Both the position numbers and the translations under genes were made by a program. From contig NC_088302.1 of assembly GCF_032854445.1 (NCBI RefSeq), forward strand, positions 26,873,080-26,933,079: DNA of 60,000 nt, given 5' to 3'. Of the stretch, positions 18,815 through 29,078 are shown piece after piece. Position 1 is the stretch's first letter; each line of letters begins with the position of its first letter. The notes below the pieces were generated by a model. That model did not search any database. It had not been told where the DNA came from and was given only the letters and a program-made list of their open reading frames with translations. Origin of the DNA: Liolophura sinensis (taxonomy: Eukaryota; Mollusca; Polyplacophora; Chitonida; Chitonidae).

Positions 18815-19479
18815 TATGGGGTGACTGTACCCGACGATCACGGATGAAGACTCCTTACCGACGATTATGGATGACCACCCCTTGGCCCCGACCGCGCCGA
18901 CGATTATGGTTGAAAACCCCCCGGAGGGTGTGGCGCTCGCCCATCGCCTGCAGTATATCAGCGAAATACAGAGGCAGCTTGAATCTGAGCGAGATCTCCG
19001 CCGGGCCTTGTACAAAAAGTGCCGGCGCGGTGTCTTAGCCGCCGAGGCTCACGGCCGGTTTGGGACTAGGGGTTGCAGGTGTGGGACTACTCACAACAAT
19101 AATTGCAGCCCCTGCTGTCTTGGCCATGGAAGCTGCGGCCCTAGTTTGCGGTGTCTTAAATGTCGCCGGAAAATTCATTAGCCACCGACTTCACGCAAAT
19201 TCCAAGAAACATAACGATATACGGCTGTTGGCTGAGGCTAAACTTAACAGCATCCGTACGCAGGTATCTACGGCATTATCTGATGGTGTTATGTCGGACG
19301 TAGAGTACAGGCAAGTCGTTCAGGAGCTCAAGAACTACTCTGATCTGAAGCAGGAGATACGCGCTAAGTCTCGTAAGGCATTCAACGCCGTAGAGATCGA
19401 TGAAAGCACGAAAAAACAGCTTATAGATCGCGGCCGAAAACTAGCTCGGCAAGAGCTGAAAAACGCTCTTTCCGAATGA
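18815..19479 (+). pseudogene. Polinton protein with Gly/Ala-rich hydrophobic core (element B)
   Basis: The start by homology is ATG 18815, but the third codon is TGA (CGA in element C). An internal deletion near 19050 removes a few codons and shifts the frame. The second part is open from 19060 (MGLGVAGVGLLTTIIAAPAV, LACGVLNVAGKF-like text, then HNDIRLLAEAKLNSIRTQVS) to the stop at 19479. Layout: N-terminal coiled coil (YISEIQRQLESERDLR), a hydrophobic two-helix core, and a charged C-terminal helical region (SRKAFNAVEIDESTKKQLID). It begins 9 bp after the previous stop. No known function. Confidence 0.65.
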
Positions 19480-20559
19480 TGTTCTGAGGAGGTTCCCAGG
19501 GCAACCCCCATGCTATGTCTCGAGAGCCCCGGGGGCAGGGCATTAGCCAGGATCTGACAATAAAGGCGTCCAGGGGGTTTGGGGGCCGCCGTAAATAAGC
19601 AGGGGGTCTGCCGCCGGAGACATTTTATCGCCACTGTATCATTGAAAAACAAGACCTTTTAATAGCTTTAATTGCCATTACATCACTGGAAATAATATAT
19701 TACTATTGGACCCCAGAAATTGACTGTTTTGGGAGGGGGGGCACCAAATATATCACACATTTCCCACCAATGACTGACACTGAGTGCGAATCACTAAAAG
19801 AGTACATAAATTTTATATTAAACTATGTATGGTTACAATCTGTTATGCTTTGGACAACCAAGTGTGAAATAGGAGGTAGAAACTGTAAAATACACAATTC
19901 AATACAGATGTAAGGAAAACAATGGCAATTTGGCGCAGCAGTTCAAGTGTGAATGCTGTGAATCAGGAGGTAGAAATAAATAAACAATAAAATACACAAA
20001 AAGGAAAACAATCAAAATGCATGGTTATTTGGCACAGCAGGAGCATGTCACTCACAGTTACACTACTTCACATGCAACGGAACCGAATCAGAATACAGTA
20101 TACATAGCTCTGAGATTGAGAACAGGCAAAATTATCACCACTGTATCTGTGATTGTCACTCACTAAAAGAGTAGTGGCACCATACGTTTTGAGCACCTAA
20201 GTCACAGTAGGTAGAAATAAACTTTGTAAAATACAAAAAACCAGAAACAATTCAAATACATGTACTATCAGTCACATATCTATGTCGAGAAATTAACTCT
20301 GGGTACAGTAGTGCATGTCAAACATCATTTCTGTCATCTGAATACATATATGAATACACTTTGTAAACTTACATGTTAGAAAAATATTCACAATCTAGTA
20401 CACATACATATAATATTAATACACTTTGAAACAGTGAACTGGTCTGTGGGCTGGGACTCGCCGTAAAAAAATGTTGATTCAAAACTTTACCCGTCAAAAA
20501 TACCCCCTTTGGCTGGATTGCCCGTCCAATTGGACGGGTGGACGGATGTCTGGCTAGCC

Positions 20560-20700
20560 TGGTGCCCGAGGGTAAAAAAAAATTCTGCCCAGTGTGGGGT
20601 TCGAACCCATGGTCCAAAAAAAGCAAAAGGCCTGGTTTATAGCTCAGCCTGTTACCAATTAATCACCACCCTAACGGCGGGCTCCGGATTTTTTGCGCTA
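20560..20700 (-). repeat. tRNA-derived repeat (SINE head)
   Basis: On the minus strand, text like GGTGATTAATTGGTAACAGG (A-box/D-arm-like) is followed after about 50 bases by GGGTTCGAACCCC (B-box/T-arm). Spacing and boxes fit a tRNA-derived RNA polymerase III promoter. It does not fold into a clean tRNA by eye, so it is called a SINE-type remnant. Confidence 0.45.
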
Positions 20701-20884
20701 GCGACCCACCGTTAGGGGACTTAAATGGCGCTGACACATCCCACTACCTTTGGGCCATCTACAACACCCCTTGGTAAGGTCTCTCTGCCTCCGAAACTGT
20801 CGAAAGTTGCAGAGATTCCTTAGAAGTGCGTAGAGCCCGGCGCCATATGCAGGTAACGCATTCATATACTACATATACAGGAGG

Positions 20885-20992
20885 CCAAATCCGGATTTGA
20901 GCTAGCAAACATCCCCTTATACATGTAGTATATGTATAAACACACAGCGCCTTTCCCACCTCTGTCAGCCGACTGAGCTATATCCCACGACC
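20885..20992 (-). repeat. Second tRNA-like segment
   Basis: The minus strand reads GGGATATAGCTCAGTCGGC (A-box) and, about 100 bases on, GCTAGCTCAAATCCGG (B-box-like). The extra length between boxes argues against a functional tRNA. Confidence 0.35.
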
Positions 20993-21312
20993 CACAAAAC
21001 ATGGGCTAAATTGGAAAGACTATTTCGCATAAACAAAATATTTCCAATCCTCCTAAAAATACTGGATCTTATCAAACAAGACACGCTGGAAAAAGCTGTT
21101 ACATTTATTTTTCATAAAAATCAGTGGTTTAAGCCCTATAGTGGGGAGAAAATCATCTGAATCACCCTGTTGTGCAATACAGCTGGTCTATATACATGTA
21201 TATACTTTACGCCTTATGTATTAAATGCTAACTAGGTCGCCGCATATTAATGTTTGTATGTAGGCGAGACTTGTAAATAAGCTTGTCGGCCTGGCCTGGG
21301 TAAGTAGGGAAG

Positions 21313-21388
21313 GGGGTGGAGACCTCTATTTGTTATGCGGAGGGCCCCAATAGGGGGCGTGCGCCAGAACCCTCCTTCCCCCTACTAA
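21313..21388. repeat. Right terminal inverted repeat of element B
   Basis: Reverse complement of the left TIR text (GGGTTCTGGCGCAC, CATAACAAATAGAGG), ending ...CCCCCTACTAA at 21388. It abuts the target duplication TCGTGG. Confidence 0.85.
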
Positions 21389-23857
21389 TCGTGGCGGTGG
21401 GTAGCAATCGTTTCACCGAGACGCTGTGCGTCATCTACCCATATAAAGCCGCCCGTCGGAATAAACTGACTCATAGCCCAGCCATATAGATTATTGGCGT
21501 CTAGGTATTGGATGTAGCTGTTTGGACTTTCGGGGTTGTATCCCTCCACATGCGGATTATTGGCTTTGGCGTGTCGCTTACTTACCATGGAGATACCTCC
21601 TCGCAACCCCTTCTCAATGAAGAGATGTTGGTCATACTCCGTCAACAGCTCCAGCTCTACCCCGGTCTTCTCGAACAGCGCATCCCACGAGAGACCTGGG
21701 CTCGTAAAGTAGTGAGCAGGGTCCAATCCATACTGCCGTAAACAAGTCTTCCGGAAGTCCTCAAACATATCAGCCAACAGGTAGCACGTCTGTGCGGCAG
21801 TAAAGGTCTGTGTAGTCTCCCAGATTGGTAAGGTCAAATGCCTTCCATACCTGTTGAGCATGGATGTAGTCCTCATCGCTAATGCCTCCGACTTTGAGCT
21901 TACTGTAGAAAGCCTCTTTGAGTGGGAGGCTTGACTCGTCGAAGCACTCCCAGGAGTCCATATACTCATAAGGGTAGACACCTTTGCGCATGAGTAGCTT
22001 TCGTTTGTCTTCGGCGGGCTCATACCGGGCTGTGATGTGGAAAGCCTCAGGTTTGATGGCCTCTACCAGATTGTCAAAGGAATTCGGTAAGAATTGAACG
22101 CTGTCGATGAAGCGGAGCTGCCCCAGCGAGAAGGAGATGTACTTTTCCGTGTTGTTGGGGATCCAGGAGATGCGGCCCTCCACCTTACTTATGGCTTGCA
22201 TCAGGAGGTGACCGTCGTAGCCCCGTAGGTTGTGGAAGACTACTGGTATGGCTGTCTTAGGACCCAGCCGCAACTTTAGGTTGCATGCGTTATGGGCCGC
22301 GCCTCTGTACTTGCCGGTGATATGGCAGTGACCGCGCACAGAATCGGCGCCCAGAGGCTTCTCACACACGTGACAGGTTGTGGCGTTGTTGTGGGCCTGC
22401 CAGTCCTGGGGAGTCATCCTCATGGCTATAGGGTTGGCTAAAACATCTTTGATTTCCTGCTCCTCCTGTGGAGAGCTCTGAGGAAGTGTTCCGTCGCGTT
22501 AGGGCCTCTGTATTCGACGGGGTGTTTTGTGTGGCCGTCGCAACGCACCACAACATAGCAGTAACTACATGGCTCGTGGTGCTGAGTCTTTTGAGTGTTG
22601 CTCTCTGTAGGTGACGCGGGTGGGCCTTCAACCTTTTTGGTCAGAGCCTCAAAGTCGGCATATATGATGAACGGAGCCGGTAGCTGTTTGTGGTGGTTCT
22701 GAAAGGTGAACTTGTTTTCCCCCTCCTGGGGCATTTCACCCCCTCACCGCCGTCTGGCCAATCCCTCGGCATTCCGGCTTATGTGCCTCGAGCAGATCCT
22801 CCCTTGTGTAACCGTGTAGACAACGCTCACAGAAGTGTTTGCGATTTGACGCCTTACTTTCTTGGAACAGGAGACGATCGAGATCTTTTATCCACGTATA
22901 ATGGAATTTGTCTGCCTTCCCAATCAGCAGCAGATTGATTCGGTCCGTGTCACTGGGCTGCTTGCTGAGACGATGCACGATCACACCCTTGTCCCACCCG
23001 AACACGTTGATGGCGAGGTCGTTCTGTTCCTCCACTTTAGGGATCTGAGAGATGGGCGTGGGGGCGTCGATCCCACTAAAGTCAAGACCATCATTGGTGG
23101 GATACTTTGTTGGTCTCTGAGGGTCCCAAGCGGCTGGAAATAAGGCAGATCGGAGTGCCCATCGGAGGCAGTCGTCGTCTTTGTTCTTCACATTGATGAC
23201 TGCTTTGTTGTTACTCACAGCTGCAGGTAGGAGGATGTAGGACCCGCCTCTCAGTGACTGATACCTTGCAATGTCAAGCCAGAGTGTTTGCACGCTATTG
23301 ACAACCCACCCTGACCCTCGCTGTGTCCATTTTTCCAGCACCTCCTGGATGGTGGGGAAGGCCTTATCTAGAGCCCCGTCAATGTCACCAGCCTCTAAGA
23401 GGGCCTCCTGTTTGCTGTGGAGTACTGGGCTGGTATACTCTTCACTGCCATCGGCGTTGTCCTTTTGCAACTGAACCCTGAGGCTTAGTTGGAACTTAAC
23501 CCCGACGAATTTCTTCCAAGAAGTCTACTGGGTCCGTCCAAACACCTTCGGGTACGTTCATCTGCCAGACCCGGAGGAGATTCCTTATGGCCCTGCCGGT
23601 GTTAATGAATTCTAGTTTCTTTTCCCCTTGTATTCCACCTAGCACTTCATCCAACTCCTCGTTACTGAGGAAGGTTGAGTTCTTGTTGTCTTGCAGTTGC
23701 TTCAACTTAGCCTTCCACTTAGCCTCAGCTGTTTTATACCTGTTGAGGATCCCCTGCAATTCTTCCAAGGCAATGCGGGACCGTGGGTACTTGGGCCGCA
23801 CACCTATGAGCGCCTCATACTCCCCCGTAGTGCTCGCGCTTTTTGATGATGCTTCAT
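21389..23857 (-). pseudogene. DNA polymerase B, 5' half (element A)
   Basis: The N-terminal and exonuclease half of the polB gene whose remainder is at 6864-7931. Candidate start at 23857. Blocks: coiled coil (LEELQGILNRYKTAEAKWK), intact finger (FCERCLHGYTREDLLEAHKP), Exo I (FIIYADFEAL), endonuclease-VII-like zinc site (CHVCEKPLG, GHCHITGKYRGAAHNACN), Exo II (NLRGYDGHLL), Exo III region (YCRTDVL, frameshifted near 21785) and motif A (YLDANNLYGW). Frameshifts also lie near 22425, 22735 and 23490. The gene is cut at HRHD by element B. Confidence 0.85.
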
Positions 23858-23903
23858 TAGACGCTCTGTTGTACAATATCTGCGTATGCCTAGTGATGTT
23901 TCT

Positions 23904-24524
23904 CTAATTGTAAATTTCGATAGCCGCCAGCCGGTTGAACTCGTCCAAGAAAGCCTTGCGCCTCTGCCGCCTTTCCCGCATCTGGACATTAAGATATCCA
24001 CAGGCCATGCAAAGTCGAAGTCGGTTTTTAACGCCCCGGCCACAGATAATACATGGCTGGGTGCCAGGACCCATCCGCAGACGGTATAGGTGAAAGCTAC
24101 AGTGCTCCCCCAGACAACTCTTACCACAGAGCTCTGTGGTACCGATGAGAAGCCACTGGCATTTATTGTAACCCTTTGGCATGTTGTTGCCTTTCAGTTT
24201 CTTTTCACCTAGCGCTTCATCCTCGTTACTGATTGAGTTCTTGTTGTCTTGCAGAATTTCGATAGCCGCCGGCCGTTTAATCTCGTCCAAGAAAGCCTTG
24301 CGCCTCTGCTGCGTTTCACACATCAAGACATTATGATATCCACAGGCCATGCAGAGCTGAAGTCGGGTTTTAACGCCCCGGCCACAGCTAATACATGGCT
24401 GGGTGCCAGGACCCTTCCGTAGACGGTCTAGGTGAACCCCGCAGTATTCAAACAGACAACTCTTACCACAGAGATCTGTGGTACCCATGAGAAGCCACCG
24501 ACAATTATTGTAACCCCTTGGCAT
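23904..24524 (-). CDS. Tandemly duplicated Cys-rich (zinc-binding) protein, 206 aa, intact
   Basis: Two full copies of the 92-aa Cys-rich protein in one frame. Unit 1 (MPRGYNNCRW ... RPAAIEI) and unit 2 (MPKGYNKCQW ... RLAAIEIYN) are joined by a linker of about 24 residues (LQDNKNSISNEDEALGEKKL). The linker resembles the polB N-terminal text just downstream (LQDNKNS...SNEELDEV ... GEKKLEF), so the duplication apparently carried a piece of polB with it. Each unit has the CxxxC, CI(S/I)CG and CMACGY motifs. Being fully open across 620 bp in a decayed element is unusual. Confidence 0.75.
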   Translation of the reverse strand: MPRGYNNCRWLLMGTTDLCGKSCLFEYCGVHLDRLRKGPGTQPCISCGRGVKTRLQLCMACGYHNVLMCETQQRRKAFLDEIKRPAAIEILQDNKNSISNEDEALGEKKLKGNNMPKGYNKCQWLLIGTTELCGKSCLGEHCSFHLYRLRMGPGTQPCIICGRGVKNRLRLCMACGYLNVQMRERRQRRKAFLDEFNRLAAIEIYN

Positions 24525-24587
24525 GTTGTTGTATACACGATAAGTGTAGAAGTATACCTGTACAGTGCTTATGTCTAATAGAACCCC

Positions 24588-24678
24588 AGAAGCGGGGAAT
24601 GGGGGTTGGGAGCCTCTATTTGTTATGGGGAGGGCCCCCCGGGGAGGGTGCGCCAGAACCTATAGTGTGTATACTACC
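24588..24678. repeat. Right terminal repeat of element A
   Basis: Family TIR text GAGCCTCTATTTGTTATGG ... GGGTGCGCCAGAACC, then a diverged end TATAGTGTGTATACTAC. The matching left TIR is outside the window, so no target duplication can be tested. Confidence 0.65.
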
Positions 24679-25977
24679 GTATTAATTAAGCTTTCAACAA
24701 CAACAAAAATGGTACAAACAGTAAAATACATGTACATGACTTTGTATTCGTCAAACATTTCCACACTTCAGAATGGTTAATTGCGACCTTTGGCAAGATT
24801 CGCACAACCAACGCTTTTTACAGTGAACGTGCTGTTCAATGTAAAAAGCGTTGGTATATACATGTATACTTAGCTGTGTTAACATAGGACAGATGCTTTT
24901 ATCAAATAAAAGAACCAAGTTACATAAAAGGTTGACTTAGGCATCTTGATTCAGTGTAAATTACTCAATGAGTGAGCAAGCACAGTCCATTCCACACGAC
25001 ACTAAGGCATTTCCTCTACCTCAAAGCAGAATTGCTTCTCCCGTTGACCAAGTGCTGATTGAAAGCTGTTGATATTCTGACCGATTATTCAACTATAGTT
25101 CGATTTAGACAGTAAATTACAGAAAATGTGGAACAAATCACCTCTGATGTCACTCACATGTAAGTTGCTCTTCTGCCAGGCTACCAAATTTGGAGTATAT
25201 ACATGTGGTAATGGAGAGTGTGGTAGTTAATGTTCCCTTCTGTCAAGTTATACTTGGCACTTTGAAAAGATCATGTGGGGTAAGTGTGACGCCGCTCGTG
25301 GTGCCCCACATGCCATCGCTCCATGCTGCGGATAACTCCAGAATGGCAAACTATACTTTAATAAATCCTCACCTTTACCTCATAGTTTGTTTGTAATATG
25401 ATAACTAATCTAAAGGAAACGAATAGACGGCACTTCCCTTTCATGTTAGCTATCTTTCCTCCTCCATTTTCACATTAAAAGACAGCGTAATGGATCAATA
25501 ATGTCTGATCCCTTTTCACATCCAACATATGAGAGGCGGTAAACTCAACTGTGTGAGACTTAGATACTGGCGTTACTCATGGCAGTGAAGGGACCCTTTC
25601 AAGAAGAAAAAGATTTGTGTAACGACTAATTCAAGGGTCGTTAGGGGACGCCCGCATTTAGGAGGTGTATTTCTTCGTTTTGGTCGTTGCAAAGTCCAAC
25701 GATCCATAAGCTTGTATCATATCACGTATGATATAGGTCGAATGATCAAAACGTTATATGTGTCACGTATCCCAAACACCGAATCATCGTTGCGTCATAT
25801 GTCAGTTTCAATAGTGAGTCACAAGAGAGGTGAGTCGGTGTGATTCGATTGCTGTTACCGGGTTGGTAATGAACATCTAAGGTACAGTCAAGACTGAAAC
25901 ACAACGAGTAATGATGCCAAACGCCAACGCGACAAATCTCTGGGATCACTTTTCACAGAAGTGCTTGTAACACATTT
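24679..25977. other. Gene-free interval with a perfect hairpin
   Basis: No protein gene or RNA gene is recognisable. It contains a 15-bp perfect inverted repeat (24808-24854) and a small TATCATA/TATGATA palindrome near 25716. Confidence 0.5.
24808..24854. repeat. 15-bp perfect inverted repeat with 17-base loop
   Basis: CCAACGCTTTTTACA at 24808-24822 and its exact complement at 24840-24854. It is possibly a tip of a foldback element or a transcribed hairpin; no further arms are seen. Confidence 0.8.
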
Positions 25978-26226
25978 CGATGCCTCCGTGGCTCACTTAG
26001 TTAGCGCGCTAGCGCAGCGTAATGACCCAGGAGCCTATCACCAATGTCTTCACTCGGAGTTCAAGTCCAGCTCATAATGGCTTCCTCTCCGGCCGTACGT
26101 GGGAAGGTCTGCCAGCAACATGGATTTCTGCTCGGCTTTCTCCCACCATAGTGCTAGCCGCCGTCGTATAAGTGAAATATTCTTGAGTACGGCGTGAAAC
26201 ACCAATCAAATAAATAAATGGATAAA
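25978..26226 (+). mobile_element. tRNA-derived SINE, near full length
   Basis: Starts with a tRNA-like head (CCTCCGTGGCTCACTTAGTT, then GAGTTCAAGTCCAGCTC as B-box), a middle (CTTCCTCTCCGGCCGTACGT), the tail block ATTCTTGAGTACGGCG and an AATAAATAAATGG end. Related copies are at 40378, 41842 and 58951. SINEs with this tail are common in molluscan genomes (established knowledge, from memory). Confidence 0.8.
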
Positions 26227-26675
26227 TGTAACACATTTCAGTCAGTGTTTAACTCATGAAGTTTTGCCTCGAATATTTTAAAGATGCCCATTATTCAGAC
26301 TCGCTGTAAATGCTGATAAATGCTGTTAACTAAAAGCGACTCAATGTGTTTGACGACGCTGGTCGTCTTCTTAATTTGCCTTTTTCAGCTGTCCGCACTT
26401 ACATATGTTAACGTAATTGTGTGTGTTGAAGATGGATACGACTGATAACTTATAGCTGTAAGAAGAAAAGCGTTCTGAAACAATACGGTGAGTCATAGAA
26501 CTTCTAATATCCTTCCAATGTTTTAGAATTTTTTTCCTATTACTTACATACAAGCTGAGCAAAATAAAACTGTTATACCTTGCGGTCCTTTAAACAAATA
26601 AACGAACACTGTTACTCTTAAATTGCTACTGGACTTTAAGCAAGGAAAAGAAAGATTATCTTTTTCATTAAGGGT

Positions 26676-26880
26676 TGAAATGTTCCGGATATTTTGCAGT
26701 CAACCTTTTATAGTTGTGTATAACATGTTTTTACGCACGGACAGTTGAGAACTGGTCAGTCAAGTTGGGCGGCGTCCGTGCACGGACGTGAAGGCTTGGT
26801 GAGTGGGCCAGGAGTGGACTGGATTGTGTGAGGTGGGAAGCCGGTGGCAATAAATAGAGGAGCTGTGCGATATAAGCCAG
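26676..26880 (+). repeat. 5' LTR of copia-like element (approximate end)
   Basis: Begins TGAAATGTTCCGGATATTTTG and is similar over about 190 bp to 30571-30750 (CAGTTGAGAACTGGTCAGTC, GTGAAGGCTTGGTGAGTGGG, GGCAATAAAT). The right edge is uncertain because similarity stops after the AATAAA signal. Confidence 0.75.
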
Positions 26881-27530
26881 ATAACAAAATCATATTCTCC
26901 CAGAGGTACTAACCCAGTGGGTAGAAAAGGTCGGAGTACAAAATGTGCTATTTGTCAACTGTTTTTCATTGGGTGAAGGACTGCCCTCGTAAGGTGGATA
27001 AACTGGAAACTAGTGTGAATTATACAGAAAATGTTCAGACTGACAGTACATTACACTTTCAGCTACAGATCAGTCAGTGAATGAAATTTTTGTGACCGAA
27101 TCTTTTGGGAGAGCGGTTATTGACACTGCTTGCACTCGAACAGTGTGTGATTAAAAGTGGTTACAAAACTTTCCGGAATCTTTGGATGAAAGTAATAGAG
27201 CAGTGGTGCGGACACCGAGATCGTTTAAGTTTGGTGATGGTGCCCAAATTAAATCGTATCAAAATGTAGTCAGTCCTGCAACAATTGGATCTACTAAATA
27301 TTGTACTGACACTGAAGTAGTCAAAGCGAACATTCATTCAGCGTTGAGCAGAACCTCCCTTAAGCGGGCAGAAACTGTATTAGATTTAAGCAATGACAAA
27401 GCCACTATATTAAGACAGCCATTCCAGCTTCAGTTCACATCAGTTGGACAGTATTGTGTTGATTTAACTGGGAACTGCTCACTAGAGGGAAATGAAAGAA
27501 GCGGACGGACTTCTCAGATTTGGTGACAAA
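26881..27530 (+). pseudogene. Copia-like Gag zinc knuckle and protease remnant
   Basis: Near 26940 a split zinc-knuckle (KCAICQ ... FHWVKDCPRK) marks the end of Gag. Next comes a protease active-site-like DTAC (IDTACTRTVC, near 27120) and a long open piece, 27182-27526 (SFKFGDGAQIKSYQNVVSPA, LSRTSLKRAETVLDLSNDKA, FTSVGQYCVDL). The latter is the aspartic-protease domain of Ty1/copia-like Pol. Several stops and shifts make it a fossil. Confidence 0.65.
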
Positions 27531-27539
27531 ATATAAAGT

Positions 27540-28400
27540 GTCGGAAAACGAAATAAACAAGGCCTTGTCTAAACGTCATTGTCAATTTGGACACGCAAGT
27601 TCTGAAAAATTGAGAAAATTGTTTAAAAAAAATGCAAGCCAGTATGACGGAGCTATTTAGACAGAACTGTGTGAACGGATGCGAGATTTGCATTAAATAT
27701 AAAAGCCTTCTACAAAACGTGCAGTAGGTTTTTCTCTTGTCAGTGATTTTAATGAAACTGTTGCTGTTTACCTACATCAGAGGAGGTCAAGATTATGGTT
27801 TTACATATTGATGTATTTACCCGTTTCAGGTAAAACTTCAAAATGAGGATGTTCGGGACACCTGTCAAAACTTCAACATTGAATTAAAATCAGCTGCAGC
27901 TTATAGCCCGTGGAGCAATAGGAAACGCATAATCAAATTCTTACGTCAATGGTATTGAAAATTAAACCTGACAAAAACTGTGATTGGCAGACTGCACTTA
28001 GCTGGGCAGTCTTGGTCAAGAATAGTTTGCATGATTGTCATGGCTACAGACCGTACCAGCTTGTTTATGGCAGTGGTCCAAACTTGCCGTCAGTGCTGTG
28101 TGATAAAAGATGAAACGTCAAGCTTCGTTGTAACGAATCATAATTCATCTTTGTATGATGCCAGGTGAGTTTTTGTGGAGGCTGAAAGTTCGGAGAAAAT
28201 TCGACGAGCGTTAAGAAAGCGGACTCGTCCATTTGCTGACTTTTGTCAACCCTCGTGGCAAAGTGTATTATTAACAGACTGACAGTAGTGAATGGAAAGG
28301 CCCAGCAACAGTTATCGGACAGGACAGTGTTGTCGTCTTTGTGCGACATGGTGCTGCAGTTTTGAGGGTGCACCAAAGTCATTTACAGAAGGTGATTTCT
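27540..28400 (+). pseudogene. Copia-like integrase remnant
   Basis: Pieces in changing frames: a zinc-binding HH-CC region (HCQFGHASSEKLRKLF, GCEICIKYK), a block RPYQLVYGSGPNLPSVLCDK near 28040, and the integrase end (VRHGAAVLRVHQSHLQKV) near 28345. Catalytic residues cannot be placed with certainty. Confidence 0.6.
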
Positions 28401-29078
28401 GAAGCTTTGGGCCAGCATGTGAAGAATAATATTGATAATACATGTATAAACAATAAACGCAATGAGAAAAAATCAGACGATAACAATCCTATTGAATATG
28501 ACTTGAATGGAGATGTGAAAACAGATATTGTTAACGATATTGATAGTGACAGTGAATGTTCAGTATCAGATAATGAAATCTTAGGGGAGGATGCAATTCG
28601 GGTAAGCGACCCGTCTGTGTGTTCTGAAATTGAAAACCTGTCTGGTAGCCCTGCTGTGAATGTGTCGAAGGTCAAAGCAGGTCAGTCTATAATCTATGAA
28701 ACTATAGAAAATGGGGAAGCTTTGGTGGCAAGAGTAATTGATCGGAGGTGGGGGGGGGGCGGGGGGTCGGAGATAGGTGGCAAATATGGAACATGGTATA
28801 ATGTAAAATATACAGCACCAGAAATGTTACATGGTGTAAAACAATCAGTAGATTTAAGCCAATTTGTCGACCTTAAATTACAACCTGATAATACTCAGAG
28901 TATTGATGAAGATAATAGTGATAATGTAATAACTGTAGATGAATGTGTATGGTTGGCTGCAAAAAGAGCCGTGTTAGTAAGCTGGAAAAGTAACTCTGTT
29001 TACATCATTGTGCCATATGTTGGTCAGACATGTATTTACACCAGATGGGCGTCTACGATTAAAGATTCAAAAAAATGA
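28341..29078 (+). CDS. Copia-like Pol linker/RT N-terminus fragment, 245-codon open frame
   Basis: An open frame beginning in the integrase tail. It continues through an Asp/Asn-rich linker (NDIDSDSECSVSDNEI), a run of Gly and the text AAKRAVLVSWKSNSVYIIVP that leads into the reverse transcriptase. No separate function is suggested; it is the largest intact piece of a dead polyprotein. Confidence 0.55.
   Translation: MRHGAAVLRVHQSHLQKVISEALGQHVKNNIDNTCINNKRNEKKSDDNNPIEYDLNGDVKTDIVNDIDSDSECSVSDNEILGEDAIRVSDPSVCSEIENLSGSPAVNVSKVKAGQSIIYETIENGEALVARVIDRRWGGGGGSEIGGKYGTWYNVKYTAPEMLHGVKQSVDLSQFVDLKLQPDNTQSIDEDNSDNVITVDECVWLAAKRAVLVSWKSNSVYIIVPYVGQTCIYTRWASTIKDSKK

Larger units (their letters stand above)
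19480..21312. other. Non-coding right arm of element B (no Polinton gene)
   Basis: After the last Polinton stop the first bases still match element C (TGATGTTCTG.GGAGG), then similarity ends. The rest is AT-rich, with three degenerate copies of a GGTAGAAATAAAC...GTAAAATACA motif (near 19870, 19970 and 20210) and two tRNA-like segments. The small gene found at the corresponding end of element C (32572-32823) is absent. I see no protein gene. Confidence 0.6.
7932..21388. mobile_element. Inner, nested Polinton element B (13.5 kb)
   Basis: Bounded by inverted terminal repeats (AGTAGTAGGGGGAAGG at left, the complement of TTAGTAGGGGGAAGG at right) and a 6-bp target duplication, and inserted into the polB gene of element A. 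It carries a Cys-rich gene, polB (+), integrase remnant (-), a fusion of small genes (-), ATPase (-), capsid (-), coiled-coil gene (+), tiny membrane gene (-), structural-type gene (-), two overlapping genes (+) and a hydrophobic-core gene (+). The last 1.8 kb before the right TIR is not recognisably Polinton. Confidence 0.9.
1..24678. mobile_element. Outer Polinton/Maverick element A (5' side cut by window; split by a nested element)
   Basis: Family member 1. It covers 1-7931 and 21389-24678, which belong together because the two halves of its polB gene meet exactly when 7932-21388 is removed. The order from left is: penton-like gene (-), unassigned structural gene (+), tiny membrane protein (+), coiled-coil protein (-), capsid (+), ATPase (+), small genes (+), integrase (+), polB (-), Cys-rich protein (-), terminal inverted repeat. 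The right end lies near 24678, where the family TIR text (GTGCGCCAGAACC ... TATACTAC) stops. The left end is outside the window. Integrase, polB, ATPase and capsid in one non-LTR element define Polintons (established knowledge). Most genes carry frameshifts or deletions, so this copy is dead. Confidence 0.9.

Noticed and set aside
20560-20992. Functional tRNA genes
   Set aside because: A- and B-box-like text is present, but arm pairing and spacing do not give a tRNA.
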